This document shows, in pieces, positions 38,229 to 45,559 of a stretch of DNA of 64,000 bases. The notes beneath the pieces are model-generated. The model was not told the DNA's origin, did not search any database, and worked only from the letters and a program-made list of their open reading frames with translations. The stretch spans positions 1 to 64,000 of the forward strand of contig JAISHF010000002.1 in the NCBI GenBank assembly GCA_031262695.1, given 5' to 3'. A program made the translations under genes and the position numbers. Numbering within the stretch: position 1 is the stretch's first letter; each line of letters starts with the position of its first letter. Source of the DNA: Candidatus Nomurabacteria bacterium (lineage in GTDB: Bacteria > Patescibacteriota > Saccharimonadia > Saccharimonadales > Saccharimonadaceae).

Positions 38229-39476
38229 ATGAGACGGGGTAAGTTGCGGATTTTGATGTTAGGCTGGGAATTGCCACCGCATAACAGCGGCGGGCTGGGC
38301 GTGGCTTGTTACCATATGGCACAGGCTATTGCCCAAAAGGGCGCTAAGGTCGCCTTTGTTTTGCCATATTCTGCTAAGCACGAATGCGGTTTTATGCAGA
38401 TTTTGCACGCCACAACACTTGACCCGTTAGAGCGCTTCGGCGGTAGCGCCTATGACCACCTTGACCTAGACGCACCGACTTTCATAGCCGAGCACGGCGG
38501 CTTTTCGATTCGCGATGTGCAGGCAAAATATGTAGAATTCGTCAAAAGACACCTCAAAAACCACCAGTATGATGTGGTGCATGCCCACGATTGGCTAACT
38601 CTAGAGGCTGGCGTCGCTGCAAAAAAAGCGACCGGCGTGCCTTTGGTGGCACACATCCATGCCACCGAGTTTGACCGATCCGGTGGCGAAGGCGGCAACC
38701 CGATAATCCACGAGATTGAGCGTGAAGGCCTGATTATGGCCGATAAAATCATCGCGGTTTCTGAGCTTACGCGACAACTAATTGCCGAAAAATACGCAAT
38801 CCCACTAGATAAAATTGAGGTTGCGCACAACGGTTTTGACCCTGCGGAGTGGGGCGAATATGACTATGACCCGTCGCGGCTGGCCTATATTACACAAAAA
38901 AAACAGACTGGCTACACGGTTGTAGCGACAATTTCGCGGCTAACTATCCAAAAGGGCTTGGTGCATCTGTTGCGCTCATTTGCTTTGGCTCTCAAATTCA
39001 ACCCAAAAATGCTGCTTGTTATTGCTGGCGACGGCGATCAGCGGGACGAGCTTTTAGAACTTTCGGCCGACCTTGGAATTATGCAAAACGTGCTTTTCAC
39101 TGGCTTTATTCGTGGGCAAGAAATCCGCGATATTTATTCTAGTGCCGATATTTTTGTGATGAGTAGCCGCTCTGAGCCGTTTGGGCTGACCGCTTTTGAG
39201 GCTGCGCACCACGGCAGCGCAGTGGTTTTGACTCGCCAGTCAGGTGCCGCCGAGGTTTTGCGCAATGTCTTGAAATACGACTTCTGGGACGAGCATCGTT
39301 TAGCCGATATCTTAGTGAATATTTCTGAATCTACTGGACTTATGAGTGAGCTGCGCGAGAATATCGCCCGCGAATACACTAAATTGCCGTGGAGCAAGGT
39401 GGCAGATGTGATTTTGGGAGCCTATCAAAACACTATGCGTGGCGTGGCAGCGGTCAAAGCAAAGGTGGCAATATGA
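38229..39476 (+). CDS. GT4/GT5-type glycosyltransferase (glycogen-synthase-like)
   Basis: 415 aa GT-B enzyme: N-terminal GWELPPHNSGGLGVACYHMAQ (sugar-nucleotide loop), DVVHAHDWLT, then C-terminal TISRLTIQKGLVHLLRSFA and SRSEPFGLTAFEAAHHGSAVV with the conserved Glu pair. Closest in pattern to glycogen synthase-like GT4 proteins. Its stop overlaps the GH57 start (ATGA), so the two are coupled; together they suggest alpha-glucan or similar polysaccharide synthesis and trimming (inference). TATACT lies seven bases before ATG. Confidence 0.88.
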   Translation: MRRGKLRILMLGWELPPHNSGGLGVACYHMAQAIAQKGAKVAFVLPYSAKHECGFMQILHATTLDPLERFGGSAYDHLDLDAPTFIAEHGGFSIRDVQAKYVEFVKRHLKNHQYDVVHAHDWLTLEAGVAAKKATGVPLVAHIHATEFDRSGGEGGNPIIHEIEREGLIMADKIIAVSELTRQLIAEKYAIPLDKIEVAHNGFDPAEWGEYDYDPSRLAYITQKKQTGYTVVATISRLTIQKGLVHLLRSFALALKFNPKMLLVIAGDGDQRDELLELSADLGIMQNVLFTGFIRGQEIRDIYSSADIFVMSSRSEPFGLTAFEAAHHGSAVVLTRQSGAAEVLRNVLKYDFWDEHRLADILVNISESTGLMSELRENIAREYTKLPWSKVADVILGAYQNTMRGVAAVKAKVAI

Positions 39477-40663
39477 GTTCTGCCGCTAAAAAACCGACGA
39501 TTGTGCTGTATCTGCATATGCACCAGCCGTGGCGCGTGCGGCCGTATTCGCTGTTTGAGGTTGGGCAAGACCATGAATATTACGGGGCCGACAACGAGCG
39601 CGTTTTCAAAAAGGTGGCCGACAAATCCTATCGTCCAATGCTGACCTTACTCGGCAAATTGCTCAAGCAACATCCAGATTTCTGCTTCTCGCTCTCAGTT
39701 ACTGGCACGTTTTTAGAGCATGCCGAACATTGGGGGCCAGATATTATTGCCAAGTTGCAAGACTTGGTCAAGACGGGTCGCGTGGAGATTGTCGCCGAGA
39801 CTTATTATCACTCTTTAGCGTTTTTTTATGACGAGACGGAATTTGAGCAGCAAATTAAATTACACCAAGCAAAAATTAAGGAACTATTTGGCATTAAATC
39901 GACCAGCTTTCGCAATACAGAGCTCGCCTACAATGATGCTTTGGCCGAGAAGGTTGCCGAGATGGGCTTTAAGTCTATCGTGGCTGAGGGTTGGGACAAA
40001 ATTCTCGGTTGGCGCGGGCCAGGCTATGTTTATAATGCCAAAGCTAACAAACCACTGCGCTTACTCTTAAAGAACTACCGCCTCAGCGACGATATCGCCT
40101 TCCGTTTTTCTGACAAGAAATGGTCAGAGCACCCATTATCAGCACAAAAATACCTTAGCTGGGCAAAGTCTGCAACTGCCGAGGCGCCATTACTCAATTT
40201 ATTTATGGATTTTGAGACTTTTGGCGAGCACCAGTGGGCAGACACGGGGATTTTTGAGTTTTTTGAGAAATTCGTGGAGTTTTGGCTAAAAGATGGTGGC
40301 GATTTTGCGACAATTTCTGAGGCTGCCGAACAAAACGCACCAAAAGACACGATCTCAATGCCCGAAACAGTAACTTGGGCTGACACCGAGCGTGATCTAT
40401 CGGCGTGGGTCGGCAATGCAATGCAACGCGAGAGTTTGAGACATCTCTATTCACTATTGCCAGAGATATTACAGCGAAACGACAAGAAATTGCTGGCCGA
40501 CTTCCGCAACTTAACCACGAGCGACCATGTCTATTATATGTGCACTAAATACTGGAATGACGGTGATGTCCATGCTTACTTTTCGGCCTATGAGTCACCT
40601 TATGATGCGTTTCTGTTCGTAACTAATGCAATTCGCGACTTGGAGTGGCGTGCAAAGGCGTAA
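39473..40663 (+). CDS. GH57 glycoside hydrolase (alpha-amylase/branching-type)
   Basis: 396 aa retaining glycosidase. Family blocks: YLHMHQPWRVRP, SVTGTFLEHA, VEIVAETYYHSLAFF, the nucleophile region SFRNTELAYND and acid/base region LFMDFETFGEHQW. Start at ATG 39473 overlaps the glycosyltransferase stop; an in-frame ATG at 39389 lies inside that gene. Intracellular by lack of signal peptide. Specificity (amylase versus glucanotransferase) cannot be read. Confidence 0.92.
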   Translation: MSSAAKKPTIVLYLHMHQPWRVRPYSLFEVGQDHEYYGADNERVFKKVADKSYRPMLTLLGKLLKQHPDFCFSLSVTGTFLEHAEHWGPDIIAKLQDLVKTGRVEIVAETYYHSLAFFYDETEFEQQIKLHQAKIKELFGIKSTSFRNTELAYNDALAEKVAEMGFKSIVAEGWDKILGWRGPGYVYNAKANKPLRLLLKNYRLSDDIAFRFSDKKWSEHPLSAQKYLSWAKSATAEAPLLNLFMDFETFGEHQWADTGIFEFFEKFVEFWLKDGGDFATISEAAEQNAPKDTISMPETVTWADTERDLSAWVGNAMQRESLRHLYSLLPEILQRNDKKLLADFRNLTTSDHVYYMCTKYWNDGDVHAYFSAYESPYDAFLFVTNAIRDLEWRAKA

Positions 40664-40673
40664 TTTTGGGCGA

Positions 40674-40745
40674 CTTATGTGTTCCTCTAACACATAATCA
40701 GGGGTAGAATTGCCACTTGACAGCACCATTTTGAGGGTGTATACT
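40674..40745 (+). promoter_or_regulatory. hairpin and promoter upstream of the 169-aa gene
   Basis: A perfect hairpin TTATGTGTT/AACACATAA (~40675-40697) follows the GH57 stop. TTGACA (40717-40722), 17-nt spacer, TATACT (40740-40745) follows; its TTGACAGCACC start equals that of the purine permease promoter. Confidence 0.75.
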
Positions 40746-40770
40746 GTAAGTAAATTACAAAAAGGGGAGT

Positions 40771-41280
40771 ATGCCAGACAAACAACTTCGTCGGTTGAAG
40801 ACACTACTGCAAGAGGCAGAAACTAACCTTGCAGCGGCGCGCGAGTTGTTGGCAAGCGTTCTAAACGATGACGGTGCTGTTGTCGCCCCTGCAAACATTA
40901 CGACTGAGCCACTAGAAGGCAAGGTGATTGAAGGTATTTTTGACGGCCAAGTAATGGTCGGTCCAGATGACCGCAACTATCCAGTGCCGTCCAACTACGC
41001 CTCCAAGTCAAAATTGGTTGAGGGCGATGTACTAAAACTCACAATTACGCCAGAGGGCAACTTCCTCTATAAGCAGATTGACCCTGTAGCGCGGCGCAAC
41101 GCAATCGGCATACTCAAAATGCGCGATGGGCTCTATTACGCTGATGTTGACGGCAAGGATTATCGGGTCTTGCTTGCCTCGGTTACCTTCTTCAAGCTAA
41201 AGGTCGGCGAGCGTGTCGCCGTAATCGTGCCAGCCGATAATCCTGATGCTTCTTGGGCGGCGGTTGAGATGAGTCTTTAA
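40771..41280 (+). CDS. conserved CPR-type hypothetical protein
   Basis: 169 aa. A coiled N-terminal 30 residues (RRLKTLLQEAETNLAAARELLASV) precedes a beta-rich domain with two related halves: VIEGIFDGQVMVGPDDRNYPVPSNYASKSKLVEGDVLKLTI and GDGLYYADVDGKDYRVL-type strands. Proteins with this pattern are, in my memory, widespread in CPR genomes with no known function. AAGGGGAG precedes the ATG. Its stop overlaps the end of the convergent peptidase gene. Confidence 0.75.
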   Translation: MPDKQLRRLKTLLQEAETNLAAARELLASVLNDDGAVVAPANITTEPLEGKVIEGIFDGQVMVGPDDRNYPVPSNYASKSKLVEGDVLKLTITPEGNFLYKQIDPVARRNAIGILKMRDGLYYADVDGKDYRVLLASVTFFKLKVGERVAVIVPADNPDASWAAVEMSL

Positions 41281-41714
41281 GGTCGGTAATTTCGCATTTC
41301 TTGGCGACAGGCACGATATTTTGGGCAATGCTTGGCGACTTCGCGCCAAAAGGCGGCCGAGTGGTTCATATGTAAGATATGGCATAATTCGTGGATAATT
41401 ACATAGTCAATTAGGTGGTTGGGTAGCCGCGCAAGCCCGATATTCAGCGAAATCGTGCCAGTCGAGCTCCGCGAACCCCAGCGCGTCCGCATATGGCCCA
41501 GCCGAATGCCATCACGAGTAATATTATAATTTATACCAGTAATTTGCACTAATTCCGCGAGCCGTGCCGGCAAAAGCCGCTTCGCCTTGGCCTTGAGGTC
41601 GTTTTCTTGTTCCAAAAGTAGCCGCTCGCGCATCGTAAGGGCGGTTTTTGGCACAGGTTTGCTAATTTTACGGCGTCGCACAGTCGTCGCAGTGTCAAAA
41701 AACTCAAAGAACAC
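41277..41714 (-). CDS. YgjP-like M48-type metallopeptidase (short)
   Basis: 145 aa. Zinc site HELCH (108-112) with third ligand H118 in MNHSAAFW; preceding GHMRTRWGSRSSTGTISLN is the YgjP/DUF45 signature. Typical members are ~230 aa, so the N-terminal domain is missing or reduced. Its start touches the end of the kinase gene at 41714, so both are in one operon. Confidence 0.85.
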   Translation of the reverse strand: MFFEFFDTATTVRRRKISKPVPKTALTMRERLLLEQENDLKAKAKRLLPARLAELVQITGINYNITRDGIRLGHMRTRWGSRSSTGTISLNIGLARLPNHLIDYVIIHELCHILHMNHSAAFWREVAKHCPKYRACRQEMRNYRP

Positions 41715-42220
41715 TATTTGCTCGCAAGTTTTTCTAACACCGAACGGACTTGGGTAGAAAAAATGTGCTTGCCGCTGACATAGACGACCTTTTCTTGTGG
41801 CTCGGGCAGTTCAACCTCTTTCATTGCCGAGATAAAGACGTCTGGGGCGAGCTTTTCGTCCTTCATACGCTCAGCAAAGCGACGTTTGAGAGTTGGTTTA
41901 TCAACTTGCAGCCAGACAACTGTCGTTTGATAGCCGGCACGCTCGGCCATAGAGCGCCATTTTTGGCGTTCGGCGAAAGTTTCACCGCCGACAGCGAGTA
42001 GTGGATAGCCAGAAGTCATAAAAGTGCGGAGCATAATCAGCGCCACTTTATGCGCTAATTTGCCCTCCACCTCAGAATAATCAGGCTTACGCTTCAAATC
42101 GTAGCGGATTGCCTCCACATCAACTGCTGGCGCCTTAAAAAGCACCGAAAACTGCTCAGCAAAACTCGATTTTCCACTCCCAATCGGGCCCGCGATGATC
42201 AAAAATTGTGGCTTCGCCAT
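41714..42220 (-). CDS. P-loop kinase-like protein (AAA_33/zeta-toxin fold)
   Basis: 168 aa with Walker A GPIGSGKSS (11-19), an AVDVEAIRYDL strand and a lid-like segment LQVDKPTLKRRFAERMKD. Resembles small nucleotide/ethanolamine-type kinases and zeta toxins; no antitoxin is next to it and the neighbour is a metallopeptidase, so a metabolic or repair kinase is as likely. Confidence 0.75.
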   Translation of the reverse strand: MAKPQFLIIAGPIGSGKSSFAEQFSVLFKAPAVDVEAIRYDLKRKPDYSEVEGKLAHKVALIMLRTFMTSGYPLLAVGGETFAERQKWRSMAERAGYQTTVVWLQVDKPTLKRRFAERMKDEKLAPDVFISAMKEVELPEPQEKVVYVSGKHIFSTQVRSVLEKLASK

Positions 42221-42287
42221 AAACCCTCCGTTTATTATAAATATACCACACTACGAATAGTGTGGTCAAGGGGTTTTGATAATTTTC

Positions 42288-42362
42288 TGGCAGGGGCGCA
42301 CAGAATCGAACTGTGATCGGAGGTTTTGGAGACCTCAATCATAACCATTAGACCACGCCCCT
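42288..42362 (-). tRNA. tRNA-Trp (CCA)
   Basis: 75 nt including CCA; acceptor AGGGGCG/CGCCCCT, anticodon loop CTCCAAA, T-loop TTCGATT. TATAAT is eight bases upstream. A CCA anticodon reads UGG only, consistent with UGA as stop. Confidence 0.97.
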
Positions 42363-42439
42363 ATGCAAGTATTATAGCGAAAAACCCTAAAAAAAGCAAC
42401 TCTATTGCCGCTTTATATAATATATAGTATAATTTGCGT

Positions 42440-43069
42440 ATGCAGGAAATGATTATTGAGGTGATGAACCAATTCGGCTATCTGGGGGTGGCACTCTTAA
42501 TTATGATTGAAAATATCTTTCCGCCAATTCCGAGCGAGGTAATCTTGACTTTTGGCGGTTTTATGACGACTTATGCTACGCTTAATGTTTGGGGCGTAAT
42601 TTTGGCTGCGACGATTGGCTCGGTGCTAGGAGCGCTTGCACTGTTTTATGTTGGGCGGATTTTGAACGCCGAGCGCTTAGAGCGGCTAGTTAGTGGCAAA
42701 ATCGGGCATGCTTTACGACTGAAAAAAGAAGACATCGCCAAAGCCGACGCTTGGTTTGACAAGCACGGCAACAAGGCGGTGTTTTTTGGCCGTTTTGTGC
42801 CGATTGTGCGGAGTTTAATCTCGCTACCCGCAGGTTTTAGCGATATGAAATTGGGGCCGTTTCTGACATTTACCGCAAGCGGCACGCTAATTTGGAATAT
42901 TGTGTTGGTTTGGGCAGGGCGATTCGCGGGCGGCGTCTGGGAAAAGGTCGCGCATCTGTTTGACATCTACTCACTAGTTGCCCTCGTGGCTTTGGTGGTG
43001 ATTTTTGGCATTGTAGTGCTAATTTTTATCAAAAAACGTTTCCTGAAAAAGCCTAACATTTCAAAATAG
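42440..43069 (+). CDS. DedA family membrane protein
   Basis: 209 aa, SNARE-associated/VTT domain: MIENIFPPIPSEVILTFGGF, an internal FYVGRIL, and the signature FFGRFVPIVRSLISLPAGFSDM with the conserved Arg residues, then three C-terminal helices. DedA proteins flip lipid carriers or phospholipids in several bacteria. Start at ATG 42440, six bases after TATAAT (42428-42433); a TTG at 42434 would be upstream of transcription. Confidence 0.93.
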   Translation: MQEMIIEVMNQFGYLGVALLIMIENIFPPIPSEVILTFGGFMTTYATLNVWGVILAATIGSVLGALALFYVGRILNAERLERLVSGKIGHALRLKKEDIAKADAWFDKHGNKAVFFGRFVPIVRSLISLPAGFSDMKLGPFLTFTASGTLIWNIVLVWAGRFAGGVWEKVAHLFDIYSLVALVALVVIFGIVVLIFIKKRFLKKPNISK

Positions 43070-43102
43070 TGTGTTATAATGTGATATAACCAAAGGAGGA
43101 AA

Positions 43103-44002
43103 ATGCGATTGTTTGTGCGTTCGCTTTTAGGCGGATTTTATATCGGGCTAGCGATGCTGGCATGCTTAGTGGTGAGGAATATCTCGCCCGACTGGGGTAA
43201 TCTACTCGGTGCGCTAGTGTTTCCGATTGGGATTTTGTTGGTAATCTATGCTAAAGGAGCTTTATTTACTGGGGTGGCAGGGCAGTTTGCCGAGCGCAAA
43301 ATTGCCACACGACACGGCGATACGCTCGCCTTTGACGGGCGAACATTCTTGCGCTGGCTAAGCGACCTTGGCATTTCGCTACTTGGCAACGTTATCGGCA
43401 TTGCCGTTTTGGCGCTGTTGGCGCAGCGACAGATCGGCTCAATCGACGTTCGCGTCGCCACGCCGTTTTGGCAACTCTTTGGGCTAGGAATACTTTGTAA
43501 TATTATGGTCTTTTTGTCGCTGAACAGCAAAAATATACCTCTACAATATATCCCTATCTTTGCGTTTGTCTTGCTCGGCTTCGCCCACTCTATCGCCGAT
43601 ATCTCGCTAATGTTCTGGGCATGGCAATTCGGCTGGTTTATCGTGCCAGTTTTGCTCGGCAATTTGGTCGGCGGCAGTTTATTTAGCCTACTATACCAAG
43701 AAGCCGCAAAGCACGACCCTGACTGTGACTGCGATGCTTGTTATGATGCTAGATACGACGCTTGCCACTGCGTCAGCTTCGACCCTTGGGCTCCATGGGA
43801 GGATCCAGATGCTTCAGACGAAGAATACTATAAAGACGAATATGACGAAGAAGATTACGACGGCGACGAAGAGGGCTATAATGATGATGGCGACGATGAA
43901 TACTATGATGATGGCGACGAAGAAGACGATGACGAGGAAGAGTATTGCGACCCAGAGGAGATTGCAAAAAAGGCTGGCCGCACTAGCGAACCGTCATTTT
44001 AG
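43103..44002 (+). CDS. formate/nitrite-type (FNT) channel with acidic Cys-containing C-terminal tail
   Basis: 299 aa. The first ~205 residues have six helices with FNT features (LGALVFPIGILLVIYAKGALFTG; WLSDLGISLLGNVIG; ILCNIMVFLSL). FNT channels move formate, nitrite, hydrosulfide or lactate. Residues ~210-299 form a tail with five clustered Cys (DCDCDACYDARYDACHC) then a long run of Asp, Glu, Tyr and Gly. The tail is not part of the family. AAAGGAGGAAA precedes the ATG. Confidence 0.82.
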   Translation: MRLFVRSLLGGFYIGLAMLACLVVRNISPDWGNLLGALVFPIGILLVIYAKGALFTGVAGQFAERKIATRHGDTLAFDGRTFLRWLSDLGISLLGNVIGIAVLALLAQRQIGSIDVRVATPFWQLFGLGILCNIMVFLSLNSKNIPLQYIPIFAFVLLGFAHSIADISLMFWAWQFGWFIVPVLLGNLVGGSLFSLLYQEAAKHDPDCDCDACYDARYDACHCVSFDPWAPWEDPDASDEEYYKDEYDEEDYDGDEEGYNDDGDDEYYDDGDEEDDDEEEYCDPEEIAKKAGRTSEPSF

Positions 44003-44027
44003 CATTCAAAATTACCATATTTTGTGA

Positions 44028-44033
44028 TATAAT
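44028..44033 (+). promoter_or_regulatory. -10 of the tRNA-Thr/Arg/Pro cluster
   Basis: TGTGATATAAT eight bases before tRNA-Thr, after the FNT gene. Confidence 0.7.
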
Positions 44034-44041
44034 AGAGTGGT

Positions 44042-44116
44042 GCCGCCTTAGCTCAGTGGTAGAGCAACGGTTTTGTAAACCGTAGGTCGTCGGTTCAAGC
44101 CCGACAGGCGGCTCCA
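44042..44116 (+). tRNA. tRNA-Thr (TGT)
   Basis: 75 nt with encoded CCA; acceptor GCCGCCT/AGGCGGC, anticodon loop TTTGTAA, T-loop TTCAAGC. First of three tandem tRNAs. Confidence 0.97.
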
Positions 44117-44197
44117 TTTTAACAAAAAGCGGTTTCTGGTTCGCCCACAACTTGGCGAGAGATGCTTAGTTGTACGCGGCGTGCCGTTGCCAATTTG

Positions 44198-44273
44198 GCG
44201 CCATAGCTCAGCTGGATAGAGCAGAGGACTTCTAAGCCTAAGGTCGCAAGTTCGAATCTTGCTGGCGCTACCA
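44198..44273 (+). tRNA. tRNA-Arg (TCT)
   Basis: 76 nt with CCA; acceptor GCGCCAT paired to GTGGCGC-like 3' arm (TGGCGC), anticodon loop CTTCTAA, T-loop TTCGAAT. Confidence 0.96.
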
Positions 44274-44289
44274 TTCTAGGAGGCAAGCG

Positions 44290-44338
44290 AATAAATGCTT
44301 GCATTTATTCCGAGCCGACGACGAATGAAAAGAAATTG
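44290..44338. repeat. two palindromes between tRNA-Arg and tRNA-Pro
   Basis: GAATAAATGC-TT-GCATTTATTC and AAATTGC-AAA-GCAATTT. Their cores (AAATGC..GCATTT and AAATTGC..GCAATTT) match two of the hairpins next to tRNA-Pro(TGG) at 17240-17327. Confidence 0.75.
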
Positions 44339-44366
44339 CAAAGCAATTTTTTGCCGTAAAATATGT

Positions 44367-44443
44367 CTGGGCGTGGCGCAGTCTGGTAGCGCGCGCGGTT
44401 CGGGACTGCGAGGTCGCAAGTTCAAATCTTGTCGCCCAGACCA
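44367..44443 (+). tRNA. tRNA-Pro (CGG)
   Basis: 77 nt with CCA; acceptor CTGGGCG/CGCCCAG, anticodon CGG in GGTTCGGGAC, T-loop TTCAAAT. Second Pro tRNA of the window. A terminator follows. Confidence 0.96.
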
Positions 44444-44462
44444 TTAAAATTATTTACGCTCT

Positions 44463-44492
44463 AAGCCCGTCTTGTTTAGTACGGGCTTTATG
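44463..44492 (+). terminator. terminator of the tRNA cluster
   Basis: AAGCCCGT / ACGGGCTT, 8 bp, loop of 10, then TATG; weak T tract. Confidence 0.65.
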
Positions 44493-44500
44493 TGCTAGCA

Positions 44501-44944
44501 TTAGATTACATCAAGATCTTGCAAAGCGCGGCGATAAACGACAACGGCGCGCTTGGCTTGGTCAAAGCCGACTGAGAATTTGCGGGTGTGGGCGATTTCG
44601 TTGCGGAGTTTGTGGACATACCAGACGGCGTTGATATTAGAGATGGCGGAATTGGCGGCACGCAAGCGGTCAGCCATGGTTTCGCCCGCGTAGCCGAGTT
44701 CACGCAAGACTTCATCTAGCATTTTGTCAAGTTCCATCACGGTTTCGTTCCAAGATTTGGGCTGCAATTTATCTAGCGCATTCTCAACTGCCAAAAAGTC
44801 GGCTTGATATTTAGTTTTGTCAATATTGACAACTTTGTGCGAGGTCAGGCTAACTGCCGCAAAAACTAGCACGCCGACAATCAGCACGGCGGCCAAGAAA
44901 AAAGCGAGGTTAAACTCGAAAATTGCGGCGAAATAATTTGCCAT
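44501..44944 (-). CDS. membrane-anchored HEPN-like protein, unknown
   Basis: 147 aa from ATG 44944, seven bases after TATCAT; an in-frame ATG at 45025 lies beyond the promoter. One membrane helix (residues ~12-33, LAFFLAAVLIVGVLVFAAV), then a helical domain ending HKLRNEIAHT: R114-NEIA-H119 fits the Rx4-6H motif of HEPN domains, many of which are RNases or dimer scaffolds. The match is by motif only. No nucleotidyltransferase partner is adjacent. Confidence 0.6.
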   Translation of the reverse strand: MANYFAAIFEFNLAFFLAAVLIVGVLVFAAVSLTSHKVVNIDKTKYQADFLAVENALDKLQPKSWNETVMELDKMLDEVLRELGYAGETMADRLRAANSAISNINAVWYVHKLRNEIAHTRKFSVGFDQAKRAVVVYRRALQDLDVI

Positions 44945-45034
44945 ATACAATATGATAGCACGAGGGAGGCGAGAAGTCAAGTTAGCAGGGCATTTTAGGT
45001 GTGTTTTGCGGCAAAAAACTGCCAAGCATAAGTA

Positions 45035-45559
45035 TTACAAGCTTTCAGCAATTTTGGCAATGATTTTAGGGAGTAAATCTGGTAATTCAGCTTTTTCCGC
45101 CTCTGTAAATTGACCCAAAACAAAGTCGGTGTCGCCCATTTTGGCACGCATATCATTGCCCGTGCCGAGTCGCAACCTCTTGACATTCTCGCCGAAGTGT
45201 GATATAATGGAAGAAAGGCCGTTGTTGCCACCGGCTGAGCCATCGGTGCGATAGCGTAACTCACCAAAAGGCAGGTTAAAATCGTCGCAAACCACCAGAA
45301 TATCACTGGTGGGTATTTTGTAGAAGTTCGCCACTTGTTGCACAACTTCGCCCGAGTCATTATAAAACGCCTGCGGCTTGACGAGTAGCGCCTTCTCGTC
45401 AGCGATTTCCACTTCGGCAATTTGGGCTTGCCATTTCGGCTTATCTTGCCACTTTACACCTAATAAAATCGCCCAAAAATCAAGTGCAATAAAGCCAAAA
45501 TTATGCCGCGTCCAGAGATATTTGGCGCCTGGATTGCCGAGTCCAACAACTAGCTTCAT
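45035..45559 (-). CDS. pth: peptidyl-tRNA hydrolase
   Basis: Recycles peptidyl-tRNA. 174 aa with VGLGNPGAKYLWTRHNFGF (catalytic His), LVVCDDFNLPFGELRYR and SAGGNNGLSSIISHFG. Overlaps the end of der by 4 bases (start inside der), so it is co-transcribed after der. A consensus promoter on the opposite strand lies inside this gene (45180-45208). Confidence 0.97.
   Translation of the reverse strand: MKLVVGLGNPGAKYLWTRHNFGFIALDFWAILLGVKWQDKPKWQAQIAEVEIADEKALLVKPQAFYNDSGEVVQQVANFYKIPTSDILVVCDDFNLPFGELRYRTDGSAGGNNGLSSIISHFGENVKRLRLGTGNDMRAKMGDTDFVLGQFTEAEKAELPDLLPKIIAKIAESL
45180..45208 (+). promoter_or_regulatory. antisense promoter-like sequence inside pth
   Basis: TTGACA (45180-45185), 17-nt spacer ending AAGTGTGA, TATAAT (45203-45208): a full consensus on the plus strand within the coding region. 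Could drive an antisense RNA; chance cannot be excluded. Confidence 0.4.

Noticed and set aside
41714-42220. Zeta-toxin/antitoxin module
   Set aside because: The P-loop protein has no adjacent antitoxin-like gene and is coupled to a metallopeptidase gene.
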